A DNA stretch of 64,000 nt from Opisthorchis felineus. Its lineage: Eukaryota > Platyhelminthes > Trematoda > Opisthorchiida > Opisthorchiidae. A program made the position numbers and the translations under genes. Location: contig SJOL01004449.1 in NCBI GenBank assembly GCA_004794785.1, forward strand, positions 59,478 through 123,477, read 5' to 3'. Shown here piece after piece: positions 1 through 12,086 of this stretch (its first letter is position 1; every line of letters begins with the position of its first letter). The notes below the pieces were generated by a model. The model did not search any database, had not been told where the DNA came from, and saw only the letters and a list, made by a program, of their open reading frames with translations.

Positions 1-1
1 T

Positions 2-259
2 GCTGACCAGGTTTGCGCAGGTCGTATGCCAAACTGCGTGTTATCCACAGAGGGTGTCACAGGCGCATCAAGGGTGCAAATGCTGACAGCGGCATCCACA
101 TCCTTGGAAGCCTCTGGTGATGGGAAAGCACCGCTAGCCGTAGACGCGCCTGTGAGGTGCAACAATCAAGCTAGCACCTCCAACGCCACCACACGCAGAC
201 GCGCCCGGAAGAGTCCTCTGCCGTTTTACGAGGACAAGATGGCCGGACCTGCCGGATGA
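2..259 (+). CDS. Probable 3'-terminal coding exon of an unidentified gene (5' end outside window)
   Basis: The reading frame is open from the left edge to a TGA at 257-259, about 85 residues. The stretch is clearly richer in G+C than its surroundings, and codons such as GCC, GAC, CGC and AAG with G or C in third position look like genuine coding sequence. The peptide is rich in Ala, Ser and Thr and ends with an Arg/Lys cluster (TRRRARKSPLPFYEDK) followed by MAGPAG. I recognise no domain. The internal ATG at 26 need not be the start because the frame is open upstream of it. A polyadenylation signal lies about 600 bases downstream. I infer the C-terminal end of a plus-strand gene entering from the left; a chance GC-rich ORF is the alternative. 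Confidence 0.45.
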   Translation, partial: ADQVCAGRMPNCVLSTEGVTGASRVQMLTAASTSLEASGDGKAPLAVDAPVRCNNQASTSNATTRRRARKSPLPFYEDKMAGPAG

Positions 260-853
260 TACCTATTACCTGCAGAGTATAAGGGTGCGTGACCACAAGA
301 TGCGAACCACCGCGAAGTACAGCACCGTGGAAATGCACCATAAGAAGGAGCCAATGGCGTCACATATTGACGCTGATGTCTGCGGTGTCTGCAATTCATC
401 TGAGAGTACCTGTGAGGGGTCAGTGATAGCTTGGGTGCATGCGACCATTGTCACGTGTGGCTGCATTGCAGTTGCATTGGCAGTTCGCTTGACAGGTCGA
501 CGTTCCTTTGCCCTATGTGCGATCAGCACAACCGGATATCGGAGTGAGTTCACTAGGTAAACGCACTTAGGGAGACGAAGATAAGTTTCGTTTATTAATG
601 AAGTTTACATTTGTTAACTGTCATGCCTTGTTGGATGTGTAGGTGGCGGGTGGGTTTTTTCTGCCATAAAATCCATCCCCTCCTCAACGGGGTGTGGCAG
701 TGGCAACCAGTGTGCGTCTTTCACGCAGGCTGGGTTAACGGGGCTCTGATCATTTCCATTAGGTTGTCTTTTACTAATCCTTTTCCCATTTATGTTCCAG
801 GTACCACTGCGGAACACATTTCTGATGATACTGTAATTTGCTTGCTATCAGTC
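260..853 (+). other. Possible 3' UTR following the terminal exon
   Basis: A 91-codon frame at 285-560 encodes a hydrophobic stretch (TIVTCGCIAVALAV), but it overlaps an opposite-strand ORF of similar length and has no splice signal I trust. The region reads best as untranslated sequence between the stop at 259 and AATAAA at 854. This is an inference from position only. Confidence 0.25.
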
Positions 854-859
854 AATAAA
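854..859 (+). promoter_or_regulatory. Candidate polyadenylation signal AATAAA
   Basis: Canonical AATAAA on the plus strand, about 595 bases after the stop of the probable terminal exon. It is the first such hexamer I noticed on this strand downstream of that stop. In AT-rich DNA the hexamer is common, so support comes only from its placement. Confidence 0.3.
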
Positions 860-2160
860 ATTATGTTTCCCAAAAAATGGCTTCATATTCCCCGGCAACG
901 CAAGCGTCACGGCAACCAAGGCATCCAGGCCTCGCTTTGAAGACAAGCTTGCGTAGGTGAGAGAGGAGGGGCGTAACATTCCTGTTTCGTCTATACCTTG
1001 AGAGTGGTCCCGAATCATAGTGCTTCTTGGATAACATAGCATCGCCTCTAGCATCATATATTTCGTAATGTATGCAGCGGCCCCTAAGCCTACATGTGGC
1101 TTAGGCTTAACTTCAAACGTGTTACTCGTACACCGACTGTTGGTTACACACTCATCAAACAAAAACTTTATTAAACCCGATGATTTTGGGATGCAGGTGC
1201 ACCTTCGGCTTGGGAGCTCGTCGCTTTCACTTAAATGGCATGTAGAATCACCAATGCGTGCAAGCCATCCTCGTCAAACACGTAGCAAGCACGCCTTGGA
1301 GGCAAGAGGGAGCGGTGATTCTCTGAAGGTGACTTGTGTGGACGACAACTGGAAAGAATGCTTTCCAGCCAAAACTGAGTTACCAAGGTTCCAGAGCAAC
1401 AATCGTGACATAAATAAACAAGCGTAGCAAGCAATGTTCACTAGATAACCCTAGAATTGATCTCATTCTTCTGCGTTTCCCAATGATTGGTAAACCTTTC
1501 TTTATGTCCACGCAATACTTTGCGTTAAAGGGCGATATACCTGAAATAGGAAATAGATGACCTGCTCTGGCACAACCGCAGACACTATCGTTGATCCGTT
1601 GGCTGCAAAGGATGCACCGGTAGTCCCGTTTTTATAAACCAGAGTTAGGGCTGTCAATGAAAATACCGGTCCCTGCACCTACTGAACACAATTCTCATGA
1701 TGCATGGCCTTCGAGGTGTGCGCTTAGGGTAACGCATAACATTACGCGTATGCAAATCGTTTCTACCTAACGATTAACTGTGTCATAACCACTGCTCGAT
1801 GCTGAGTTGAAACAGTAAACGAACAGGCAATAACTGCTAATATTGAGCTATTCTAATTGCTCACTTTTTTGTTGGCGACATTAAACACAAATATCATCGT
1901 CCCTTTGAGATACAGTTACATTTATGGACAACATGGACGATTAAAGTCGTCAGAAGCAGGCCATGTTAAACTACTGAAGATTGCGTAATATTTGCCTTCA
2001 TTACATTTGGAAATCTGTTAGCAATGTAAATCTTTAACACATACTAACCCTTTATAATTATATGCTTCGCTCGAGAGGGTCAATCATAAACCGCAAATGT
2101 GCCATCTTACCATTTTTAAATGTTCCCGCCATACGGATTTCAGCCAATCAGAATGGGGAT
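860..2160. other. No gene recognised
   Basis: Short overlapping ORFs on both strands (up to about 119 codons at 1068-1427) show no motif, splice context or consistent codon bias. Nothing else stands out. Confidence 0.4.
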
Positions 2161-2194
2161 GACGCCGCAAGACACGTGATCGCCCCGATAGGTT

Positions 2195-2305
2195 GTTCCA
2201 TTAAGAACTGTTTTTCGAGTCAAGGTTACTGATGACCTTGAAGATTTGCTCACTTAAACAAATCAACCATACGAAGAATTCGCAGGAAAATCCATTATAC
2301 TTAGA
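2195..2305 (+). repeat. Block a, copy 1 of an alternating a-b tandem array
   Basis: The stretch contains TGACCTTGAAGATTTGCTC and CACTTAAACAAATCAACC. It aligns with 6290-6403 over about 110 bases, including an upstream GAACTGTTTTTCGAG matched by GAACTATTTTTACAAG, at roughly three quarters identity by eye. The best part also matches 4608-4672. It may be an LTR or another terminal repeat of an unidentified element. Confidence 0.45.
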
Positions 2306-3339
2306 TATTCATAGTAATGAAAAACTCGTGGCTTTCGAGATAGTGATTGCATTCGGCAAATACCGGGTGGCGACAGTGTTAACCGAGGAATTTGAGGAGG
2401 GCTTTACCTCCAAAAGTGCCCTCCGGCTCTGGTTTCTTTGTAACAGAAAATGTTTTCTTTCCTGACCAATCTTCACGACTGCGACTGGGAAATTTCGTTA
2501 CGGTCGGATAGGCTCACCTCAGTCCCATGTACTTCTACAGAGTGTAGCAGATTACGCCGTTCCGACGCGTTGACGATTTGTGAAAGTCGATATAAGGCAC
2601 GCAGCGAACGGATTTTTGTGGTTCATTTCGAAATGACCGTGAATACACTTTTCTACACCTTCATGACCACGGACACAAAGGGTAAAATATGTCCAATCAT
2701 ATATGCCCCTGCGAAAAGCAGGCGGTTGCTCCCATGCGTTGCCTGTCTAGCTCGTTCATGAAGACAGTGAGCAAACAGTGTAAAAATGAATACGTTACTT
2801 ATGGGCAAACTGGCCGGAGTTTTGTTCCGCTCAAGTGTTACGTTCTAGTTCCCTATTTATAAAGCTGTCAAGGAACACGTACCCATTCTAAGTGTTGTTT
2901 TAATCACCCCAGTAGTGCACAGGTTCTCCAATGACGTGCAAATAGTATGCCACACAGATCCATGATTTACTTCATATCTCACCGCTCCTTGTCCGTATAT
3001 TGCCCGCAAGCGTGGTGTCCGCAGATAGTCCAGATTGGTTCGCTTCGTTATTGTGGTGAACAACTTTCATCACAGCGCCAGCGGTCGCTTGAAAAGCCGG
3101 CACACCAATGTTACGGTCCAGAGAATGTTGCGCGAGAGGTAGACCGGCACCCTGAGTTACTCATGCGGGAGTGTGAGACGCGTAGATCACATTAATGTGA
3201 CCCTAGGGAAATCCCAGGGGGCAACGGCAGTTTTAAATGTGATATTTTGAATGACTATGTTGGCATCACACTTCGTTTTGAGGAATACATGGCAACGGTT
3301 CCAGAGGCTGCAATATCGCCCTACTGGAACTAAAATGGG

Positions 3340-3620
3340 GGATAATTCTACGTTAATGACCTATGGTTTTTGGTGCAAACTCCACGTGCTCCCAGACAAC
3401 TGACACCTGTGTTGTTAACTTCCCATGCTCCTCTCGTCAAGCTGTGTGGCCTTTTGCATCCACTTGCTCTCGGTGTTTTAGGGCCATCCCGTTCCAAGAA
3501 GTAGGAAACCTTATTTGTACAAATTTTCTCTGGTGGTTTCCCCCCTCGCCGACTGTGGCTGCCTAACTATAACATCTTGGAGCAAGCGATCATCTTTACC
3601 ATCCTTTTAGAGTCAGTGCC
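3340..3620. repeat. Block b, copy 1 of an alternating a-b tandem array
   Basis: It aligns with about 5331-5640. Shared landmarks in the same order are GGGGGATAATT, an imperfect CACGTGCTCCCA against GGGAGCACGT segment, ACACCTGTGTTG/ACACCTGTACTGG, GTGGCCTTTTGCATCCACTTG/GTGGCCTCTTTGTACCCACTTG and TGGAGCAAGCGAT/TGGAGCAAGAGAT. On the minus strand both copies keep a related peptide (WNGMALKHRE versus WNRPALNMED), which suggests a former coding region read leftwards. The element type is not recognised. Confidence 0.4.
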
Positions 3621-3919
3621 ATTATCTTTCGACGGCCTTCGGAAACAGGACACCAGGGTGGCCTGCCAGAAAGCAGCTTACGCAAACCCGAAAAGCCACA
3701 AACGCTACTGAGTAGTGGATTGTTCAGGGGCGAAACCCGCTGCGCCGCCACGGCGGCACACTTTCTGTGTTTGAGGATGGTGGGCCTCAGCCCAGGTAGA
3801 GGTTCCAGTAAAAAAAGCTGCAGTTGCGGGCTTTGTCTACTTGGCTGCTGGTATCAAATGGATGGTTCACCTCATCTTACCGTCTGTTGTAATAATGAGC
3901 CGCATGCCAGTCGTGCAAG

Positions 3920-4180
3920 TCAGGTGGTCTGGTTTGGCTGTGTCGCATAAGCGACGACAGCTTCATTAAGCAGCTCAAATGAGCGGCTCGTGAATCTCCT
4001 TGATTTACGTCGCTTTTTAGTTGTTGGCGTTGTACTGAGTAGCTCAATGTACCTATCTATAACATCAAGTCGTGAGAGTGGCCGGGTGCCGACCGCTGGA
4101 CGCCCCATATTTAACGTCATTTGCATTGGGGACGCTCCTGCCAGCAAACACGGCCTTAAAGTATCCAGCGCGATTTCCAA
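3920..4180 (-). pseudogene. Possible coding remnant of the tandem element, function unknown
   Basis: An 86-codon minus-strand frame has a basic, coding-like middle (SRLDVIDRYIELLSTTPT followed by TKKRRKSRRFT). It lies between block b copy 1 and block a copy 2, on the strand on which block b seems to have been coding. I do not recognise the family. A chance ORF in a GC-richer patch is the alternative. Confidence 0.25.
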
Positions 4181-4604
4181 GCTTGCCGGGGGAAACTCAA
4201 CCTGCGGGCATAAGACATGGAAACTTTGTAATCAGATTTGCGCTTTTTATCAGTCTGATTGAATACTGAGAATAAAACATAATCTGAAGCCATTCTAAAC
4301 TCGTACGAATCGTCAGAGTTTGATGAACCTTTCCATTACGATGGTTATCCTGCATAAGGCTTCTCAGGTTACGAAGGCGTAAGCTTCCGTATCCGCCTAT
4401 TCAGATAGAAAGTACCTGCTACAAGTGTTTTTTACCCAGGAGCGTTCCTCCTGCATATTATTTCTCACCAGGTGTACTGTATCAACTCCCACAAATTGTT
4501 ATAGCCACAAAATGACGTACGGAATTCACCCATGTTAAGCAAATCACATTTTCCTGCAAGCGGAGCCACGCTGATTAAACACTATTCCCTCATTCAAATA
4601 ATTT

Positions 4605-4675
4605 GTTGACCTTGAAAATCGCTCACTTAAACAAATAGTCTGCACCAGGAAAACGTAAAAAGCGCATTAGGTATA
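4605..4675 (+). repeat. Block a, copy 2
   Basis: TTGACCTTGAAAATCGCTCAC and TTAAACAAAT repeat the core of block a at 2232, then diverge. This is the shortest and weakest of the three a copies and sits between the two b copies. Confidence 0.4.
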
Positions 4676-5330
4676 CACATTTTAACCTATGAAGTGATAA
4701 CCTCCAAAAATTGCAGTTTACGAGAAACCATTTCATCGCATTCTTACCTCACGACCCACTGGTTGTACATCGCCCTGAACACTGTGACCGAAGGAAAACC
4801 GTGGCGGCGACGCCTACATTCTAGGCGTTGTTTGAAGAATGACTACGTATGCGTCTTTCTCCGTTTCGCGGCAATAGGGTTACGACCCTAATCGTGTTGG
4901 AACTAAAAAAGTGTGGTAGATCCACGTTAACTATCGTAAAGTTCCTCATGCAAACACCCAATTGCTTTCAGAATGTTGACACCTGTTACGGCTATCTGCT
5001 TTATGAGCTTGAGTGACGCGTGTCAATTCACAAAAAAGGACCAAGAAATCCGATTTCTGGAATCACGGTACTATTGCAAAGATAATAATACACCTATTCA
5101 ACAAACCTCAACAGATTTTCCTTTGCAGCTTCCGTAGGGGTTGCGAAATAAGGCGGCACAACCACCAGCCTGAGGATAAATCGCAGTTCACTTCGCCACA
5201 CAATCGAAATCGTCACAAGGAAACAGATATCGACGGCGATTAATCACAAAAAACACAATGTCCGATCAAAATCCGCAAAAGTTATAAAAGTAGTTGATTA
5301 AAATGAGAGGCTTTCAGTTACTCAGGTCAG

Positions 5331-5640
5331 GGGGAATAATTATGGGAGTTGGCTGTCACGTGGTTGGTAACGGGAGCACGTTTTTGATGAGCTAGCCTCT
5401 ACAACACCTGTACTGGTAAATGCGTATGTCCCCCTCTACTAGGCGACGTGGCCTCTTTGTACCCACTTGTCCTCCATATTCAAAGCTGGTCTGTTCCAGG
5501 CGGTAGAAATATCATTCATAGATGGTTTTCTACGTTGCTTCCTCACCAACTAACGGTCCCCATCTGGTTAAAACCTACTGGAGCAAGAGATACCCCTCTT
5601 GATTGTTCCCGAGCCGCCGCCATCACCTTTAGATGTCAGT
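5331..5640. repeat. Block b, copy 2
   Basis: Second copy of the block seen at 3340-3620, offset by about 2.0 kb, collinear and diverged by roughly a third by eye. The downstream part to about 5660 keeps a weaker match (CATCACCTTTAGATGTCAGT against CATCCTTTTAGAGTCAGTG). Confidence 0.4.
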
Positions 5641-6289
5641 CGTGTGCGCCAGCTGGGTTCGTTCAGTTGTCCGCTATGATCGACGTAGATTACATCTATA
5701 TAGTTGGCTGGGCATCGTGAATCTCTTGCCACGTGTTAATCTTGTCCATCAGCCAAGTTCTCGTTGCTGTATTTTGCAACTGACGACAGTCCCCTTCAAT
5801 TTGGTTGAAACAGAGTGATCGGCGTTATGGTGGGCAGCTCACAATGTGTATCTTTAACCGCAATCTCTCTGGCAGCACCCCAGTCTCGGCTATGGGAATC
5901 CTGGTATATTTCGCCATTTGCAATGTAAACCTCTGCTGTAGCGTGCCACACAACTTGACCTACGGACATAGATCATCGTCTACCCGCCTGAAGCTCCTCG
6001 AAGCTCTTACGAGTTATCCGGATATAACGAATGCGTCTATCGCAACGATTACCCAGAATAGCAGTTATCGAGGTCCCAGAAGACTGTATTCGGTAATTGT
6101 CTAGTTGAGCAGAAGATACAGAGCAAAATTTGGTTACAGGGGTGACACTCCCGCATAGTTTGCGTCCACGAGTACAATGTAGGCTCTAGGAAGCTCATTA
6201 AACAATTAGAGCTGCAGAACTACCTGCAATTTTCGTCCGACGTGAGCGATTCAAGTTTTACCGTAAACAGCGACATCTTATTTCTTTTG

Positions 6290-6403
6290 AACTATTTTTA
6301 CAAGCTGAGCCAGTTAATAATCTTGAGGATTCACCCATTTAAACACACCAACTATACAAAGAATTTTCAAGAAAAATGCATTAGTCATAAACATTCTCAA
6401 TTA
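6290..6403 (+). repeat. Block a, copy 3
   Basis: ATCTTGAGGATTCACCCATTTAAACAC followed by CATAC/TATAC-AAAGAATT and GAAAAATGCATTA matches block a copy 1 in order. It closes the a-b-a-b-a series. I see no further copy to the right. Confidence 0.45.
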
Positions 6404-9400
6404 TAGAGCAGCAACCTTGAAAATCCCGTAGTTTCTTATAAGTCGACTCCATTTGTTGAACACCGAGCGTACTATTTGACTTCATTCTTTTTATCTTAAG
6501 GTCACTTACACACAGTCGTTATTCTGATTTATTGCCTTTTTGATATCTGTTCATTTTTTGCCTTCATTATTTGTCTGCGTACCTACCCCCTGTTTCATTG
6601 AGTTGATGTATATTTATATCCTCGCCCCTATTCAAGTAACGTTTTATTTGAGACTTTTCAGCACTCTTATTCTCATTGTCTTCCAGAGCACCATATTGAG
6701 CTTAGTTCTGCAAAGATTCTCTGACGTTAACATCAACTTGGTGATCGTAACCGTTTCGGCTGCGTGTAAACGTGAAGCCTGTTGCGCGGGGAGAAGTTAC
6801 GATGCCGTTCTTTATATCCGTGTACGATGAAGAGTAAAATTAGGTCGCGTTTCTCAAGGACAATTTTAAGTGTATGCAGTCTGGTGGAGAGTGTTTTCCC
6901 ATCTGTCTCGGGAAACACCTGTTGCCTCCTCGCATCGAATCATGTATATAGCGCTAGCCATCTGCGTTGCTTTCTGCTTCCTTTTTGGTTACATTAGTGC
7001 TTTCCAAATTGCGTTCACGGAATTTAAGACTACGGTTATATTGTGCTATAAGATCATTCCCTCGGCTTTTTTGGAAATGATGAGCATGCTTTTTGTCATC
7101 GTTGCATTGTTGAGTTGCCTGACCTGTCGTCTTGTTTCGGGGACTACATATGACGATCACCGGATAACCATTTTCCTAGTAAACTATGTTTGGTTTTCTT
7201 GATTTTTAGCTTGTTTTTTTGATTCACCCGAACCATGTTTAGAAGCAACTGTGTTTATGGAAACTTTGTGATCACTGCGGCAGCGCACAATTCATTCCGT
7301 GTGAGTTTGTTTCCCTGTAGACCTGTTTTATCTGTTGCACTTTTGGTATCTTGCTAATGAACGCATCCAAGAATGCTGGTTTTGCATCGTCTTCAACTTT
7401 CGCTGCAAATTTGGTGTCCACAAAAAATGATTTGCAAGTGTCTTTTCCCCCGCAGCTCGCTGTTCTTGACAATGGTACAGGTGTCGTTCACTTATTGGAT
7501 CCGTGTTTTTGGATCTATATTTTGGAGCACAACCAGTTCCAGGTGTTTGTTGCTGCCTTCAGGCTAGATAATAGAAAATGACGATCTCAATCGACCAAAT
7601 CTGCAACGCGTGTTACAAACCAACCATTTAGGTCACGTGCAAGCGAAATCGTAGTGACTTATCCGCTGGGCCTGGAGGATATACTCAACTAGTGTGCACT
7701 GACCTTATTCCCTCTGATGCTGACAAAATTTTACACGCCACTTGCCAACATCCTTGAACAAATAACTAATTGGCTACCAAGTGATATGCAAGATCTACAA
7801 GTATTTTGACACAATTATGGAAAGCCTTTTAGTGAAAGTTGATTTCTGTGAAGAACCACACATTGCCAAGTGAGCCCAACGTGATTAGCGATTCAATCAA
7901 CGCATTTAGATGATACCCATATACCATTTGCTCTGAAGCGGAAGGAACGCTTTTCTCTGAGTATGTGCTCAAGAAAGCAGTAGTTGGTAGTTATTCTTTC
8001 TTTGGCGGTCAGTTACCTCACAGTCCTTTACCTCACGGGGTGTTTTCACTATTCTGAGCTACTTATCCGTTGAAGAGAGTTGCCGAATAGTTCCCCGGTA
8101 GCCAATCAGGAAACCCTGCACTGTGAACTAAGCGACCCTAATGTTGACTGTGACCCTGTTTTAACAGGCTGTGAGATGGAAATTTATCTTGACGGACTCA
8201 GTTGCACGCTTTAAAAATGAATACCGTGAAAATTCGACTGTCCACATGCCTCTGCGATGCGTCGAGTAAAAACCTGACTGAATTTGACTTCTGCAAACGA
8301 AACAGCAATACAATCCATAAGTGTGCTGGGGCGTTGACGGTGACATTCTTTAAGGCCGGTTGAGCCCTTCAACCCAGCTACGCAGTAAGAAAACAGTAAC
8401 CTTTGCGCACAAGCTGTACGCCACTCAAGGTTCACCTTGTCCGTGACGCTTGCCATCCCTTTGAAGCCCACCGCGTTCACTCACATGGCTTGGCCCCAAT
8501 CAGCTTATTCCGATGGCGTTTTATGCGCAAGCAGTTTCACGCTGTCGCCATGCTGTATCTTCCAACTTATTCATATTTTCAGGAAAAATTCCAGGTAAGT
8601 AGGTTGACTACTCAATTTTTTCCAACTTTGCTGCTCGAGATGATAACTGGTTGTGCTTCGAATTTGGGTTCAACAATTCCCGCGGTGACATTACCAAAAT
8701 GAAATACACGTGCTGTCCGAGCAATAGTGGTTTCTTCACTTTTAAGTGGAATAGCGTGTAAGGCTGCAGTTGTTGTTGACATCATTTTTTTGCTATTTTG
8801 TTGTTACAGCATACTCATGAGTTAAAGGCCAAGCTGTCCTTGGTGGGGGAATTGAAATTTCGAAGACGGGCTTGTTCAGTTGAACGGGAAGTCAAATCGT
8901 GTACTTACCAAGACCAGACCACGGCGATCAAATACCCATTCGAAACTGATTAAATGACAAGCAACTGTGACTACCTCGTGTTTCGTGGACCAATGCTGGA
9001 CTCGGCGGACGGTTTTGTTCTTGCGCTTCCATCAACAAAGCTGTTAATTCCTTGTCAAATATGCTACAAGAAAAGATGTATAACTCAGGTTTAAAATGAC
9101 TGAGAGCCGGAAGCTTAGCCTGGGGTCACAACTAAACCGACGTCACAATCCACTGCATCGGCAGCAGATGTCAGTAGCTGATATTTCTGACAATTAGCTC
9201 ACACTGATGAGGCGTGGGTAGTAATGGATACGGATTCAAAAGTTGTTGAGAGTAATAAACTTCCTCAAGATCTGTGCAAAAATCTCAATTGGGTGCATCC
9301 AACCATCTAACGGACGTAAACCAAAGATGGTTAGTGAAAATTGCATAGTTTTTAGAATTTCTATTAACTGTTTGTGAATCCTGATCAACAGCGTTGGACC

Positions 9401-11700
9401 CAGGGTCTAAATGCGAATTCCATATATTCCAGTTAAACAATCATCAAAAAGTTGCAATTTTAATTGCTTTTTGTATTTGCACTTGATTGCTAAGCAAGCG
9501 CGACGTTCATGAAGTAAATAGCACAACTAACGAAACTGCACTCGAGAGCTCCAAATACTGGAATAATAAATGGCGTGAACCGGCAAACTCTACTAGTAGG
9601 CTTTTAATGAGGTAACTGCTAAGACGACAAGTGGCCTGCTGCAAAATTGCGTTTTCAGCTGGGATGTGATGGTAGCGGACGGATAGAGAAAACTGCAAAG
9701 GACTATCCGGGCAAACACAGATAAACCTGTTTAGCGTAAGAGTTATTCACAAAGACATGTGGTCCTGACTATAATCAAACCCTCTTGTTTACCAGTGGCC
9801 GGAACCTCAAGATATGGAACACTGATTAGGGGAAGATACGGTTTAACCGGCCACTGCATGAGGATCATGCCGATGAATGAGTGCAGCAAAGCTCTTTGTT
9901 GGACGAAACGGATGACCTAAAAACGTGCATCTTTAGGATCAAACTTAACGTTCGGTTAACCTGGTATTATTGCTACGGACTGGCCAACGCTCCCATGTGC
10001 TGTTTGGGTTTCTCGCACCAACACCAAACAATCAAACAGGATTGAAAACAGTTTTTTTCCTTCGCCTTTAAACTAACTACGTAGCATGGAACTGTGGGTC
10101 GAATCCACATGTTTAATGTCTAGATGCCGTCATCGTTATTACTTCCTGCTATGCAGCTTGATACGTGGCTAGGGATTGGCGTTAGACCAATCAAGGTTTA
10201 GTTGTGGATTGCGGGAGTGGTAGCATTTGGATGCACCTCAACCACATTTGAACGGTTTTTCGCTTCTCCCGTCAGGGTCATCCTGGCGGGTATGCACCAA
10301 GAAAGGAAGGCTCCTGATTTTAACCGATTACTGGGATTGGTAAGCATTCTGCATCATTGACCGTACTGGTTATTGTACTGTGTAGATGTGATATGTTAGG
10401 CAAAAATTCTACCACAATTAAACTGGTAAATACTAGAGACGCCTTATCACTAAATCGGAATAAAATAGGTATTTGGGTTTGAAAAGCAGTGCTGCAGGGC
10501 TCTGGTACGAACGAAACTTTTCTGTTCTGATATAGGCTCTCCTAACTAATTACACCTCAACAGAAGGGTGACGGTTGGAATGTCAGTACCGTAACTACAA
10601 ATATCGAAAATTTCGCAGTGAACTGCAGTTAACCAGAGCCTGCCCAGCTTATTTCGAGAGCCCGTGTCTCTACCCTGTTGAGAGACAAGGCAACTGATCG
10701 ATGAGGTCACTGTGTCACTTTTCAAGGTCAAGCCAACAAAAGTCGAGATTTGCTGTTTCTACTAATGGTATGTGAAAGTATCCTGGATGTGCATCCGTAT
10801 ACATAACCTGCTAGCGGATTACGTCAACAACATGTGTTTTGGCTTACAGGTTATCTTTGTCATTCATCCGGGCTCATTTTTAAGCACAAGTGCTGTGATC
10901 TCAGACAGGTGACTGCAAGAAATTAATGCAGAAAATTAAAATTAGCTTATATAATTTACAGCCAAAAGATAGAGGTGTGACGTCAGATGTTAGTGCTTAC
11001 GAGTTGAAACAGATTTCCATCCCTACCAAGAGTGACGGGTTGAATATAAAAAATTCAATTTTATTTGTGTAATAATTCGGTTCTGCTGTTCTAAATTCTC
11101 TCACTATCTGAAAACTACCCGTGGGGTACATACCTTCGTAGGTCCTACCTCAACATTGTGGACGCCACTGGGTGACGACCTCATAAATATGCAAGAATTT
11201 ACTCCGTGATTGCTGCTGCATGGACCAAGCGGAAGAATGTCCAACATCAGTTAGTCATAAGTTTGTGTCTCAGAGGCATTTCCCGAGTTCTTCTGGGCAG
11301 ATAATCACCGCTCTCGCAAGCTATGGTTTTCGAACCCAAGACAGAAAACAGACTTTTGAGCTACTGAGACCTCTTACAGGCCTTGGGTTCAAAGCCAGTG
11401 TATACTCGCTAGCTCTATTAACCTATGTAGTGGCTCAAAATCTTTATGTTTCCAACCTTCTGGTGTGTCGAAAATAGGGTTGGAATGTTTGTTCACAGAC
11501 TGCTCCAGTCTTTTTAAATTGGCTTCTGATACTCAACACTTGGATTGCGAACAACCATAATTGCATTCAAAGTCTTGTCTCACACCGGAATTCTCTGTTG
11601 TTGATGGCTGACCGCCACTCTATTTTTCGGACTAACTCAATAAGCTGGGGGAGCATGGTAAATTAGATCTTCCTCATCTCAGTTATTCTCTGACATCACT
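6404..11700. other. No gene recognised
   Basis: Only scattered ORFs of up to about 110 codons, often overlapping on both strands (for example 8211-8480 minus against 8403-8702 plus). A minus-strand stretch at 9507-9698 contains LSVRYHHIPAE, which loosely resembles the VRAYHQIPV motif of gypsy reverse transcriptase, but the sequence after it does not continue the match. The 6.5-7.2 kb segment is T-rich and encodes hydrophobic peptides in several frames, as expected from composition. Confidence 0.4.
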
Positions 11701-12086
11701 TCTGTGCCTCTTGCGACGCACCGTGGATTCGATGTTTTTTGCGTGGTAGCAACTCTATTGTTTTTGGTCTCGTTTGCCGTTGCCACTTACGTCCACCGGA
11801 GGATGATCCGTCCCCCATATAAACCTCCTCCAGGCACTAATTTAGCCTCTTGCTGGGAGGTGACTTTAAAGCCTCGACAGGTTTCCGGAGGAAAAATTGG
11901 CACGTTGGGTCTGGAGAACATTTTGCATCGGCTGTGACCCAGGTCGCGCAAAAGAGCGCTTGGGTTAACAATGTCGACGAACGTACAAGGTACTGCGTGG
12001 GCCCAGTTCCATGTTTACTGAGCATAGTTATCACCACTGTAAAACACTTCGCGAATCAAGTGTCAATCAAGGCCTGTATGCGATAG
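11700..12086 (+). pseudogene. Possible LINE AP-endonuclease fragment
   Basis: From about 11850 the plus strand reads LGGDFKASTGFRRKNWHVGS, preceded in a neighbouring frame by RPPYKPPPGTNL. This resembles the GDFNARVG..W segment of apurinic-type endonucleases of non-LTR retrotransposons, whose DFN asparagine is here Lys. The catalytic histidine region further on is not recognisable. The frame changes between the two parts. The match is short, so a chance resemblance is possible. Confidence 0.3.

Noticed and set aside
9507..9698. Gypsy-like VRYHHIPAE motif on the minus strand
   Set aside because: Only about nine residues resemble RT motif A. The expected fingers sequence before it and the FEFLRMPFG box after it are absent.
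11320..11420. B-box-like GGGTTCGAAAACC and TAGCTCAAAAG on the minus strand
   Set aside because: A and B boxes are too close together and the T arm does not pair, so a tRNA or SINE call is not supported.
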